This document shows positions 50,057 through 59,311 of a stretch of DNA of 64,000 bases, one piece after another. Both the position numbers and the translations under genes were made by a program. Each line of letters opens with the position of its first letter. The first letter of the stretch is position 1. This DNA is from Rhizobium sp. 18055 (lineage in GTDB: Bacteria; Pseudomonadota; Alphaproteobacteria; Rhizobiales; Rhizobiaceae), in contig NZ_CACSKD010000007.1 in assembly GCF_902706285.1 (NCBI RefSeq), positions 224,440-288,439 of the forward strand. The letters are read 5' to 3'. The notes under the pieces were generated by a model, which saw only the letters and a program-made list of their open reading frames with translations, did not search any database and was not told the DNA's origin.

Positions 50057-51727
50057 ATGAGCAGCGGATCAATTCGATACGGCCTGGCCACGCTTGCTGC
50101 CACAACGTTGTTGTGGGGTCAGAACGGCGTCGCGCAGGCTCAGGATGCCCAGAAGAAACCGAACATCCTGTTCATCGTCTCCGACGATACAGGTTATGGC
50201 GATCTCGGCCCCTATGGCGGCGGCGAAGGCAGAGGAATGCCGACGCCGAGCATAGACAAGCTCGCCAACGATGGCATGACCTTCTTCTCGTTCTACGCGC
50301 AACCGAGCTGCACACCCGGCCGCGCCGCAATGCAGACAGGGCGAATTCCGAACCGCAGCGGCATGACCACCGTTGCCTTCCAGGGACAGGGCGGTGGCTT
50401 GCCGGCGGCGGAGTGGACGCTTGGGTCCGTGTTGAAGCGTGGCGGATACCACACCTATTTCACCGGAAAATGGCATCTGGGCGAAGCAGACTACGCACTG
50501 CCGATCGCTCAGGGCTACGACGAAATGCGATATGCCGGCCTCTACCACCTGAACGCCTACACCTACGGCGATCCGACCTGGTTCCCTGATATGGACCCCA
50601 AATTGCGAGCTATGTTCCAGAAGGTGACAAAGGGCGCTTTGTCCGGCAAGGCCGGTGGGGCCGCGACAGAAGATTTCAAGATCAACGGACAGTACGTCGA
50701 TACGCCGACGATCGACGGCAAGGAAGGGGTCGTCGGAATCCCGTTCTTTGATGGATACGTTGAGAAGGCGGCGCTGGGCTTTCTGGATGAAGCCGCCAAG
50801 AAGCCGGACGAGCCGTTCTTCATCAACGTCAACTTCATGAAGGTTCACCAGCCGAACATGCCGGCACCCGAGTTCGAACACAAATCGATGTCGAAAAGCA
50901 AATACGCCGACTCGATCGTCGAACTCGACACGCGCATCGGTCGGATCATGGACAAACTGCGTGAAACAGGAATGGACCGGAACACGCTGGTCTTCTACAC
51001 GACGGACAACGGTGCCTGGCAGGATGTCTATCCGGACGCGGGCTACACTCCGTTTCGCGGCACAAAGGGGACCGTGCGCGAGGGCGGAAACCGTGTTCCT
51101 GCAATCGCCGTCTGGCCCGGAAAGATCAAGCCCGGTTCCAAGGACCACGAGATCATCGGCGGCCTCGATCTGATGGCGACGTTTGCCGCCGTGGGTGGCA
51201 TCCCTCTTCCCGACAAGGATCGCGAAGACAAGCCGATCATCTTCGACAGCTATGACATGACCCCCGTCCTGACCGGCTCGGGACCGTCACCTCGCACGGA
51301 GTGGTTCTACTTCACAGAGAACGAACTGTCGCCCGGCGCTGCACGCGTTGGCAACTACAAGGCCGTTTTCAACCTTCGTGGCGACAATGGCGAGCAAACC
51401 GGTGGTCTTGCTGTCGATTCAAACCTCGGATGGAAGGGGCCGGAGAAATACGTTGCAACTGTTCCGCAGGTTTTCGACATCTGGCAGGATCCACAGGAGC
51501 GCTATGATCTCTTCATGAACAACTTTACCGAACGCACATGGACGATGGTGACGATCTCGGAGGCGATCAAGAACCTGATGAAGACCTACGTGGAATACCC
51601 GCCACGCAAGCTGCAAAGCATGACCTACACGGGACCGTTGACAATTTCGAACTACCAGCGTTTCCAATGGATGCGGGAGGAACTCAAGACCGGAGGCGTC
51701 GATATTCCGCTGCCGACTGGCAACTAG
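50057..51727 (+). CDS. Exported arylsulfatase
   Basis: 556 residues from ATG 50057 (GGAGG 8 bases upstream; ATG 50051 is too close to it). Signal peptide LATLAATTLLWGQNGVAQAQ. Sulfatase signature: metal site IVSDDTGYGDLGPYGG, modification motif Cys85-Thr-Pro-Gly-Arg89 (CxPxR), GKWHLGEADY, and later FYTTDNGAW. Cys85 must become formylglycine, so an FGE-type enzyme is required and is not in the window. It hydrolyses sulfate esters in the periplasm. Downstream genes run in the same direction. Confidence 0.93.
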   Translation: MSSGSIRYGLATLAATTLLWGQNGVAQAQDAQKKPNILFIVSDDTGYGDLGPYGGGEGRGMPTPSIDKLANDGMTFFSFYAQPSCTPGRAAMQTGRIPNRSGMTTVAFQGQGGGLPAAEWTLGSVLKRGGYHTYFTGKWHLGEADYALPIAQGYDEMRYAGLYHLNAYTYGDPTWFPDMDPKLRAMFQKVTKGALSGKAGGAATEDFKINGQYVDTPTIDGKEGVVGIPFFDGYVEKAALGFLDEAAKKPDEPFFINVNFMKVHQPNMPAPEFEHKSMSKSKYADSIVELDTRIGRIMDKLRETGMDRNTLVFYTTDNGAWQDVYPDAGYTPFRGTKGTVREGGNRVPAIAVWPGKIKPGSKDHEIIGGLDLMATFAAVGGIPLPDKDREDKPIIFDSYDMTPVLTGSGPSPRTEWFYFTENELSPGAARVGNYKAVFNLRGDNGEQTGGLAVDSNLGWKGPEKYVATVPQVFDIWQDPQERYDLFMNNFTERTWTMVTISEAIKNLMKTYVEYPPRKLQSMTYTGPLTISNYQRFQWMREELKTGGVDIPLPTGN

Positions 51728-51752
51728 ACGACCGTTGGCTCAGATCACTGGA

Positions 51753-51791
51753 AAATGGGCTTTGCCGCATCGAATGCGGCAGAGCCCATTT
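51753..51791 (+). terminator. Long hairpin after the sulfatase gene
   Basis: 18-bp stem with one mismatch, 51753-51770 with 51774-51791, 3-nt loop, beginning 26 bases after the stop and ending in TTT. Likely separates the sulfatase transcript from the MscS gene. Confidence 0.7.
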
Positions 51792-51992
51792 CGGGCCAAC
51801 AGACTGCGAGCGCCACCCGTACGCCGGTCGTTCCAGCAGCCAGATGGATCGCCATGCGCATTCCGCGGGTCGATGCCGAGCTTGCGCAAGATCAATGTGA
51901 ACGCACCAAACCTGCTTTACGCTGTTCGAAGAAGGTGATCGGCACGAGAGCGTCATCCCATCGACGCCAAGCATTCAAAGGAAGCAATCAGC

Positions 51993-53921
51993 ATGAGATG
52001 GCTTTTCGCAGTCATTGTTCTGTTGGTGACGGCGACGGCGTCCTTCCCGCAGACACCTCCATCGCAACAAAAGGTCGATGATCTCGTCAGGCTCCTCCAG
52101 GATCCAGAGGTTCGCACATGGCTTGAGACGCAGAAGGCCCAAGCTCCGGGCCGCGCAGAGGAGACCGAGGTCGACGTCACAAAATGGGAGGCAAAGGCAA
52201 GGGTGCGGATCGGCGGCATCGTCGGCGCGATCCCCCGCATACCGGCTGAAGTCTCGGCTGCGGTGGCCCGCGTTCGACAGGACGTCGTCAACGGCGGATA
52301 TGCCAGCTTACTCTTCGTTCTCAGCGGACTGGTCTCGATCGGCGTGATTGCGGAGTTTCTGTTCACCCGCTATCGGCGGCAGCGAGCAACGGCAACGGCG
52401 ACGGCCGGGCGCCTGCTGCCCCTGGTTGTTTTCGGGGGCGTTATGGCCGTCGTGTTCTTCGCCGTGGAATGGCCACCCCTCGCCCGCATCGTTCTCTTCG
52501 TCTCGCTTGTTGCCATCGTCGGGTATCGCTTCGCATCAGCCATCATCGGCCTCGCCGCCGAGCGGCCCGCCGTTGGCAGGCGTCTAAGACTGTTTTGCGC
52601 CGGAGCCATTGTAGCGGTCTCCGCCGCAGTGCTGAGCCGTCCCCTCCTGATCGATCCGTCCGTTTCATCGGCCATCTCCTACTGCTTCTCCCTCGTTCTT
52701 CTGCTGCTGGCCCTTGAGAGCGTTTGGTCGGTGTCGGAAAAGTCGTCGCGCACCAAGATCGGCCTTACAATCTTCATTGTTGCCTTGTGGGCGCTCTGGT
52801 GCGTCGGCCTCACGGGCCTCTTCTGGTTGGGCGTCTACACCCTTGTTCTGCCCGGCCTTCTCAGGGCGATCGAAAGCGCTGCGTTGGAGGCGATACCGTC
52901 AGAGGCCAACAGCGTTCGGCGGGTACTGGTTGTTCGCGGGAGTCGCGCCATTGTCGTGCTTGCCGCTGTCGGATGGATAGCTGCCACATGGCATTTCAAT
53001 CCGAACTCGATTGCCCGCAGCGATCCGACGCTCACCGTCATTTCCTACGGCCTCTTAAAGAGCGTCGTCGTGCTTCTGATGGCGGACTTCGCCTGGCACC
53101 TGATCCGCGCCTGGATTGCCCGGATGCTTGCGGCGTCCCCCGAAGGGGCCGCACTCCTGCCTGCGGAAGCCGCGCGAAGGGGTCGAATCCGGACGCTGCT
53201 GCCAATCTTCCGCAACGTTGTCGCTGTCGCTGTTGGTGTCGCAGCAGTCCTGATCATACTTGCGCAACTCGGCGTCGAGATCGGCCCTCTTATTGCAGGG
53301 GCTGGCATTTTCGGTGTCGCCATCGGCTTCGGGTCGCAGACGTTGGTCAAGGATGTCATCAGCGGGGTGTTTTACATGCTGGACGACGCCTTCCGCGTAG
53401 GCGAGTACATCCAGGCGAAGACCTACAAGGGAACGGTGGAAGGGTTCAGCCTTCGCTCCGTTCGCCTTCGCCATCACCGCGGGCCGGTGTTCACGATCCC
53501 CTTTGGAGAACTCGGCGCGGTGGAAAATATGAGCCGTGACTGGGTGATCGACAAGTTCAGGATCTCCGTCGCCTACGACACGGATCTCAACGTGGCCCGC
53601 AAGATTGCAAAGAGCATCGGTGCAGAGCTGAAGGCCGATCCAGAACTTGGCCCTCTGTTCCTCGAACCACTGAAGATGAAGGGCGTGGAAGAATTCGGTG
53701 ACTACGGCATCGTGCTGAGTTTCGCGATGACCACCGTGCCGGGTCAGCAGACCTATATCCGCAGGAAAGCCTACGCAATGATCCGCGAGGCATTCATCAA
53801 GAGCGGTATCGAGTTCGCAACGCCGAGCGTCCATGTCGGCAACGACGACAGGAATGGTGCAGCCGCCGCGTCGGCGACAATCGTCGACATTCGCAACAAG
53901 ATGCAGCAGGCGCCAGAATGA
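51993..53921 (+). CDS. Large MscS-family mechanosensitive channel
   Basis: 642 residues. Signal peptide (AVIVLLVTATASFP), a ~70-residue periplasmic region, then about nine to eleven membrane helices. The pore-lining helix and MscS core follow (LGVEIGPLIAGAGIFGVAIGFGSQTLVKDVISGVFYMLDD), then the cytoplasmic beta domain (VGEYIQAKTYKGTVEGFSLRSVRLR, in parts) and C-terminal cage. Larger than the 286-residue MscS, like the MscK/YbdG-type variants. The last four bases overlap the start of the octahaem gene (ATGA), so the two proteins are made together. Confidence 0.92.
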   Translation: MRWLFAVIVLLVTATASFPQTPPSQQKVDDLVRLLQDPEVRTWLETQKAQAPGRAEETEVDVTKWEAKARVRIGGIVGAIPRIPAEVSAAVARVRQDVVNGGYASLLFVLSGLVSIGVIAEFLFTRYRRQRATATATAGRLLPLVVFGGVMAVVFFAVEWPPLARIVLFVSLVAIVGYRFASAIIGLAAERPAVGRRLRLFCAGAIVAVSAAVLSRPLLIDPSVSSAISYCFSLVLLLLALESVWSVSEKSSRTKIGLTIFIVALWALWCVGLTGLFWLGVYTLVLPGLLRAIESAALEAIPSEANSVRRVLVVRGSRAIVVLAAVGWIAATWHFNPNSIARSDPTLTVISYGLLKSVVVLLMADFAWHLIRAWIARMLAASPEGAALLPAEAARRGRIRTLLPIFRNVVAVAVGVAAVLIILAQLGVEIGPLIAGAGIFGVAIGFGSQTLVKDVISGVFYMLDDAFRVGEYIQAKTYKGTVEGFSLRSVRLRHHRGPVFTIPFGELGAVENMSRDWVIDKFRISVAYDTDLNVARKIAKSIGAELKADPELGPLFLEPLKMKGVEEFGDYGIVLSFAMTTVPGQQTYIRRKAYAMIREAFIKSGIEFATPSVHVGNDDRNGAAAASATIVDIRNKMQQAPE

Positions 53922-56185
53922 TCTTCGCGCGCGCCAAACACCTTCGGATCGTTCTCCTGGTCTGCTCGATTGCCAGTGTGCCGGCTACTGCCAGCGCCGA
54001 ACATCGGGAAGCTGACGATCCAAGGATCGCCATCCACGAGGGTTTCGCCGAGGAGTCAAAATGCGGGAGCTGCCACGCCGATCAGGTCGCAGCGTTTGCG
54101 AAGTCCAATCACGCCAAGGCCATGGCGGCGGCAACCGAAGGGACCGTCCGAGGCGACTTCAACGATGTTCAATTTCAGCGCGACGGCGTCCAGGCCAACT
54201 TTTTTCGCCGTGACGATCGCTACTTTGTTCGCACAGAAGGCCCGGACGGGAAGCCAGCGGATTTCAAGGTCACGTACACCTTCGGCTATGAGCCGCTTCA
54301 GCAGTATCTGGTCGACATCGGCGGCGGACGACTGCAGGCTCTCGACATCGCCTGGGATACCAACAAGCGTGAATGGTTCTGGCTCGGCGAAGGAACCGCA
54401 GCGAAGCCCGGTAGCACCTATCACTGGACAGGGCCTTTCTACCGCTGGAACCGGACCTGCATCGACTGTCATTCGACAGATCCAGAGGTGAATTTCGATC
54501 CCACGACCTTCGAATACAAGTCGACATACGTCGCAACCAGCATCGGCTGCCAATCCTGCCATGGCGGCGCGGCCGAGCATGTCGCCTGGCAGACCTCGCA
54601 GACCTCGCAGAAAACCGCGCCTGATCCCGGCATGCCCAGGCTCGATGCGACTGCCTGCTTCGGATGCCATTCGCGCAGGGTGAAGATGCTTGATGGCTTT
54701 GGTCCGGGAAAAGCGTTCCTTGATCACTTCTCTCCTGAATTGATCGATACCGACCTCTACTTTCCCGATGGCCAGATCCGCGACGAAGTCTTCGAATATG
54801 GTTCCTTCCAACAGAGCAAGATGGCGATGGCCGGAGTGACCTGTCTTGACTGTCACAGCGCACATGAGGGCACTGTGAAGGCTGTCGGGAACGCTCTCTG
54901 CACCCAGTGCCATACGCAGGCGCCGCCGGAACGCTTCGCTCAATTCAAACCTGGCGACAATTTCGACACGCCGGCCCATACCCATCATCCGATTGGCTCG
55001 ACGGGCAGCCACTGCGTGAACTGCCATATGCCGCAGCGTACCTACATGAAGGTGGACCCACGGCGCGACCACTCGATGGTCATTCCCCGCCCAGAGCTAT
55101 CTGCGACCTACGGCACGCCGAATGGATGCACCTCCTGTCATGAGGGTAAGACCAACGCATGGGCGGCGGAAACCATGGATAGCTGGTATGGCACGGGCTG
55201 GCGGAGACGCCCAACCATTGCCCATGCTTTCGCGGGCGCCGCCAAAAGCGACCCGGCATCCATCGCAGCCCTGCGAGCGCTCGTTGCAGACGACAAGCAG
55301 TCGGGCATCGTAAAGGCGAGTGCCATCGCCGCGATGACGCAGGTGGCTAGGCAGGACGTCGCTCCCGACGTCAAGGCAGCGGCGGGAAGTACCGATCCAC
55401 TCCTACGCCTCGGATCTGCGAAGGCCGCTGCAGATCTCCCACAGGAGCGGCGTCTTGAAGCTGTCGGTACCCTGCTCGGCGACCGCTACGGTTCGGTCCG
55501 CGTAGCGGCCATAACGGCACTGAGCGCGACGCCGTCCATGGAGTTCCTCGGCGACAGCCGCCGTTCGTTTGACGACGCCGTCAAGGACCTGCGTGCCTAC
55601 GTCGATGCAAACGCAGACTTCGCGGAGGCTCAAACCAGCTACGGACTTTTCCTGTTCGGACAGCGACGAGCGCAGGACTCGGAAAAGGCGTTTGAGCAAG
55701 CCATAGCGCTCGATCCCGCGCTGTCTGGCGCTCGGGCCAATCTTGCTGAACTTTATCGTGCGACCGGTCGGAACCAGAGATCGGAGGAGACCTATGCCGA
55801 GGCGATCACGATCGCACCCGAGAATGCCGACCTCCGTTACGGTCATGCGCTGGCCCTTGTCCGACGCCAGGCGCTATCGGTGGCGATAGACGAACTGCGC
55901 GTGGCTGTTCGTCTGGCTCCGGAAAATGCACGCTATCTCACAACCCTCGCCATTGCCCTTGATTCCTCTGGCGGTACGCAGGAGGCATTCACGCTTCTTG
56001 CGCAGGCCGAAGCCGGGGGCGCGACGGACGCCAGCCTGCTTCAGACCGGTATCCAGTTCGGACTGAAGCTCCATCGGTACCCAGAGACGCTGAAGCTTGC
56101 CGAGACCTATGCGCAGGTTCAACCGGAAGACGCCCAAATTGCAGATCTCATCCGCCAGTTGCGATTCGCCACAGGCGGGAAATAG
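53918..56185 (+). CDS. Eight-haem cytochrome c with HEAT-like and TPR regions
   Basis: 755 residues, signal peptide IVLLVCSIASVPATASA. Eight CxxCH haem sites at Cys49, 181, 211, 247, 309, 328, 366 and 404 (for example CGSCH, CIDCH, CQSCH, CVNCH). From about 430 to 545 the sequence is helical HEAT-like (ALRALVADDKQSGIVKASAIAA). From about 560 to the end are TPRs (GLFLFGQRRAQDSEKAFEQA, LAELYRATGRNQRSEETYAEA). Multihaem c proteins move electrons in the periplasm; the repeats suggest a protein partner. Translationally coupled to the MscS gene. Unusual for a rhizobial genome. Confidence 0.93.
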   Translation: MIFARAKHLRIVLLVCSIASVPATASAEHREADDPRIAIHEGFAEESKCGSCHADQVAAFAKSNHAKAMAAATEGTVRGDFNDVQFQRDGVQANFFRRDDRYFVRTEGPDGKPADFKVTYTFGYEPLQQYLVDIGGGRLQALDIAWDTNKREWFWLGEGTAAKPGSTYHWTGPFYRWNRTCIDCHSTDPEVNFDPTTFEYKSTYVATSIGCQSCHGGAAEHVAWQTSQTSQKTAPDPGMPRLDATACFGCHSRRVKMLDGFGPGKAFLDHFSPELIDTDLYFPDGQIRDEVFEYGSFQQSKMAMAGVTCLDCHSAHEGTVKAVGNALCTQCHTQAPPERFAQFKPGDNFDTPAHTHHPIGSTGSHCVNCHMPQRTYMKVDPRRDHSMVIPRPELSATYGTPNGCTSCHEGKTNAWAAETMDSWYGTGWRRRPTIAHAFAGAAKSDPASIAALRALVADDKQSGIVKASAIAAMTQVARQDVAPDVKAAAGSTDPLLRLGSAKAAADLPQERRLEAVGTLLGDRYGSVRVAAITALSATPSMEFLGDSRRSFDDAVKDLRAYVDANADFAEAQTSYGLFLFGQRRAQDSEKAFEQAIALDPALSGARANLAELYRATGRNQRSEETYAEAITIAPENADLRYGHALALVRRQALSVAIDELRVAVRLAPENARYLTTLAIALDSSGGTQEAFTLLAQAEAGGATDASLLQTGIQFGLKLHRYPETLKLAETYAQVQPEDAQIADLIRQLRFATGGK

Positions 56186-56306
56186 CGATCAGCTGACATC
56201 TGAAGACGCGCATACACAATGGCCATGGACGCGGATTACCTGAAATATTAGATTGCATTCGCAATTGTTAATAAAATTTCTGGTAGTGAAAGTGGGAGCA
56301 CCCGCC

Positions 56307-58142
56307 ATGCAGACTTTAGGACCAGAGAGCAGCTCTGAAGCGAAGCGCTCGCCTCCGTGTAACGAACAAATCCGCGCACAGCTCGAACGGGTTCTGACGA
56401 GCAAGGATTTTCCCGGCTCTGGCCGATGTGCCGCGTTTCTGACTTACGTCGTCGAAGAGGTTCTCGCCGGGCGCGGCGGGCGCATCAAGGGATATACGGT
56501 GGGCGTCGATGTGTTCAATCGGACCGAGACATTCACACAGGACGACCCCGTGGTCCGCATCGAGGCCGCCCGCCTGCGCCGCTCGCTTGAGCGCTACTAC
56601 TTCACCGCTGGGCGAGATGATCCGATCCGGATTTCCATTCCGAAGGGTGGCTATGTGCCGGCGTTTCTTTGGGTAGAAACAGCCATACCCGCACGTGGCG
56701 ACAGCCAAATAAATCTTGATGAAGGCGTGGTAGGCCAGCCACTGGATAGAATGGGGCCGCGGGTCGCATGGATGATGGCCGTGGCCTGCGTCACGTGCCT
56801 TTCGGCCGGCCTCACGCTCGGATTCTGGGCACTCGGAAGATCCCATGAAGACGAGCAGCCATTGCCGCCGAGCAGGACATCGACGCTCCCCGATGGTCCC
56901 ACGCTGGTGATCGCACCATTTGCAAATCTCGGTGACGGCCCGAACGCAGAACTCTACACGCAAGGCCTGACCGAGGAGCTCTTGACAGCGCTTCCCCGGT
57001 TCCGCGAGATCAGGGTGTTCGGACGCGAGACCTCCAAGTCTCTGGCTCCCGAAGTTGCACCCATGCAGATCCGTGGCGAACTCGGCGCGCGATACCTGCT
57101 GGCAGGAGGCGTTCGGGTCTCCAACGACAAGGTGCGGGTGACGGCCCGGCTTCTGGATACGGCCAGCGGCGCGATCCTGTGGTCACAGATCTACGACGAG
57201 GATCTTCGCAGCCGCCAACTTTTCGTGATCCAGTCGGACGTGGCGAACAAGGTTGCCACGGCGGTCGCCCAGCCCTATGGGATCATCGCGCAAGCGGATA
57301 TCGCAAACCCGCCGCCCGACGACCTGGGCGCCTATGCCTGTACCCTTCGCTACTACGCCTATAGAGCGGAGCTAAGCGCAGAACGCCATACCAAGGTCCG
57401 GGAATGCCTGGAAGACGCCGTGTTAAATCATCCGTTCTTTGCCACGGCCTGGGCGATGCTCTCGACCATTTACCTCGACGAGGATCGGTTCCATTTCAAC
57501 CGGAAAGCGGACCCGTCCTCCCCAATAATGCGCAGTCTCGCTGCGGCCCGGCGCGCCGTCCAGCTAGATCCAAGCAGCACCCGCGCACTGCAGGCATTGA
57601 TGACGGCGCTGTTCTTCAATGCGAAGGTGGAGGAGGCCTTGAAAGCCGGCGAGCAGGCCCTCTCCACAAATCCCAACGACACCGAATTGCTCGCCGAGTT
57701 CGGGACGCGGCTGGCAATGGGCGGCGAATGGCAACGCGGCGCGGCGCTGCTGGATCGCGCGCTTCTGCTGAACCCCGGCGGCGCCGGCTACTACCATGGC
57801 ATGAGAGCGCTTGCGGCCTTCATGCTCCACGACGACAAGACGGCTGTCGCGGAGATCCAGCGGGCCGACTTGCAGAAGTTTCCGCTTTTCCATGCAATCG
57901 CCGCCGTGGTCTATGCCGATGCCGGTATGATCGAAGAGGCACGGCTTGAGGGTGAGCAGCTCGAGAGGATGCGCCCGGATTTCATGCCAAACGTCGTAGC
58001 TGAACTCAACGCCCGCAATTTCCAGCCACGAGACCAGGCTCATATGATCGCGTCAGCAAGAAAGGCCGGACTGACAGTGTCCGCTGAAGCACAGGCCGCC
58101 ATCACTTTGGCAATGGAAGCCTCTGGCCTTCCGCCGCGCTGA
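56307..58142 (+). CDS. Membrane regulator: N-terminal DNA-binding-like domain, TolB-like domain, TPRs
   Basis: 611 residues from ATG 56307 (GGGAG 8 bases upstream). Residues 20-120 (KDFPGSGRCAAFLTYVVEE, GYTVGVDVFNR, VVRIEAARLRRSLERYY, IPKGGYVPAF) match the conserved N-terminal region of rhizobial adenylate-cyclase-like/TPR regulators, thought to be a winged-helix-like module. One membrane helix at 152-177. Then a TolB N-like domain (VIAPFANLGDGPNAELYTQGLTEELLTAL, in part) and several TPRs to the end. No cyclase catalytic domain. The layout suggests a transmembrane transcription regulator in the style of ToxR/CadC, sensing in the periplasm. Confidence 0.8.
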   Translation: MQTLGPESSSEAKRSPPCNEQIRAQLERVLTSKDFPGSGRCAAFLTYVVEEVLAGRGGRIKGYTVGVDVFNRTETFTQDDPVVRIEAARLRRSLERYYFTAGRDDPIRISIPKGGYVPAFLWVETAIPARGDSQINLDEGVVGQPLDRMGPRVAWMMAVACVTCLSAGLTLGFWALGRSHEDEQPLPPSRTSTLPDGPTLVIAPFANLGDGPNAELYTQGLTEELLTALPRFREIRVFGRETSKSLAPEVAPMQIRGELGARYLLAGGVRVSNDKVRVTARLLDTASGAILWSQIYDEDLRSRQLFVIQSDVANKVATAVAQPYGIIAQADIANPPPDDLGAYACTLRYYAYRAELSAERHTKVRECLEDAVLNHPFFATAWAMLSTIYLDEDRFHFNRKADPSSPIMRSLAAARRAVQLDPSSTRALQALMTALFFNAKVEEALKAGEQALSTNPNDTELLAEFGTRLAMGGEWQRGAALLDRALLLNPGGAGYYHGMRALAAFMLHDDKTAVAEIQRADLQKFPLFHAIAAVVYADAGMIEEARLEGEQLERMRPDFMPNVVAELNARNFQPRDQAHMIASARKAGLTVSAEAQAAITLAMEASGLPPR

Positions 58143-58462
58143 CACGACTGCCAATGTACCCGACGGTATTGCCAGATCAGACCAGCCGTGCGCACCAGGC
58201 GCATCGACAGTAAAGCGACTATTCCGTTCTCTTCCAGCTGCCGTTGCCTGACAAGGTTCCTCGCCGCTCCCGCTTCTACAGGGTGTCCAACGCGTCGCGA
58301 ATGTGACGTTTTCCTGCAACAGGTTCACACCGAAAGCGCGAAAGAGGAGATGGCGCAACGCGCCCTGTCAATATCGCGTTGACCACTACCTGTCTTTGAG
58401 TTCAGATAACCGTAATTCACGGTAAGGTTGACGCAGTGCGATTGCTTGGAGGGCGGTTGCCG
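58143..58462. promoter_or_regulatory. Intergenic region with a dyad upstream of the outer-membrane genes
   Basis: 320 bases without a credible gene. At 58409-58423 is ACCGT-AATTC-ACGGT, a perfect 5+5 inverted repeat, 40 bases before the ribosome site GGAGGGCGG of the next gene. It may be an operator, possibly for the membrane regulator encoded just upstream (inference). Confidence 0.4.
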
Positions 58463-59272
58463 ATGAAGCCCAGTTCCGCTTGCACCCCGATCGTTTTGGC
58501 AGCATTGCTGTCGATATACAGCACGCATGGCGCGAATGCCCAATCGAGCGAAGAGCTCGCCAAAAAATTATCCAACCCCATCGCCTCCCTTATCAGCGTG
58601 CCTTTTCAGGCAAACTACGACCATGGTTACGGCTCTGAAAACGGCGACAAGGCGACGATAAACATCCAGCCCGTGATTCCGTTCTCGATCGACGAGGACT
58701 GGAACCTGATTTCCAGAACCATCCTCCCCGTTACATCGCAGCACGATATCGCCGGGCCGAGCGCAACCCAGTTCGGTTTGGGAGACACGGTGCAGAGCTT
58801 CTTCCTGTCGCCTGCCAAGCCGACCGAAAGCGGCATTGTTTGGGGCGCTGGTCCGGTCTTCCTGCTTCCAACGGCAACCGATGCGTTTCTGGGAAGCGGA
58901 AAATGGGGGGCGGGTCCGACCGCAGTATTGCTGAAGCAGGATGGCCCATGGACCTTGGGTATCCTGGCAAATCACATCTGGTCGTTCGCCGGGCAAAGCG
59001 ACCGCAGCGACGTCAGTTCTACATTCCTCCAGCCCTTCGTCTCGTACACCACGAAGTCCGCCTGGACCTTCGCCCTGAACACCGAGTCGACCTACGACTG
59101 GGAGAGCGACGCGTGGGCGGTGCCAATCAACGTCACGGTCTCGAAGCTGGTGACGATCGACAAGCAGCATATCAGCCTAACGGCCGGCGTTCGATATTGG
59201 GCTGCTGCACCTGACAACGGCCCGGACGGCCTGGGCTTCCGCGTTGCAATGACCTTCCTTTTTCCAAAGTAG
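58463..59272 (+). CDS. Outer-membrane transporter-like beta-barrel protein
   Basis: 269 residues from ATG 58463 (GGAGGGCGG upstream). Signal peptide LAALLSIYSTHGANA. The mature protein has alternating beta-strand pattern (ISVPFQANYDHGYGSENGD, TINIQPVIPFSIDEDWNLISR, GPVFLLPTATDAFLGSGKW) and a C-terminal FLFPK. Resembles the porin-like MetA-pathway/transporter family. Likely forms an outer-membrane channel. Cotranscribed with the next barrel gene (40-base gap). Confidence 0.8.
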   Translation: MKPSSACTPIVLAALLSIYSTHGANAQSSEELAKKLSNPIASLISVPFQANYDHGYGSENGDKATINIQPVIPFSIDEDWNLISRTILPVTSQHDIAGPSATQFGLGDTVQSFFLSPAKPTESGIVWGAGPVFLLPTATDAFLGSGKWGAGPTAVLLKQDGPWTLGILANHIWSFAGQSDRSDVSSTFLQPFVSYTTKSAWTFALNTESTYDWESDAWAVPINVTVSKLVTIDKQHISLTAGVRYWAAAPDNGPDGLGFRVAMTFLFPK

Positions 59273-59311
59273 CATCAGAACCGGGGGCGGTTCATAGAGG
59301 GGAATGACGGT

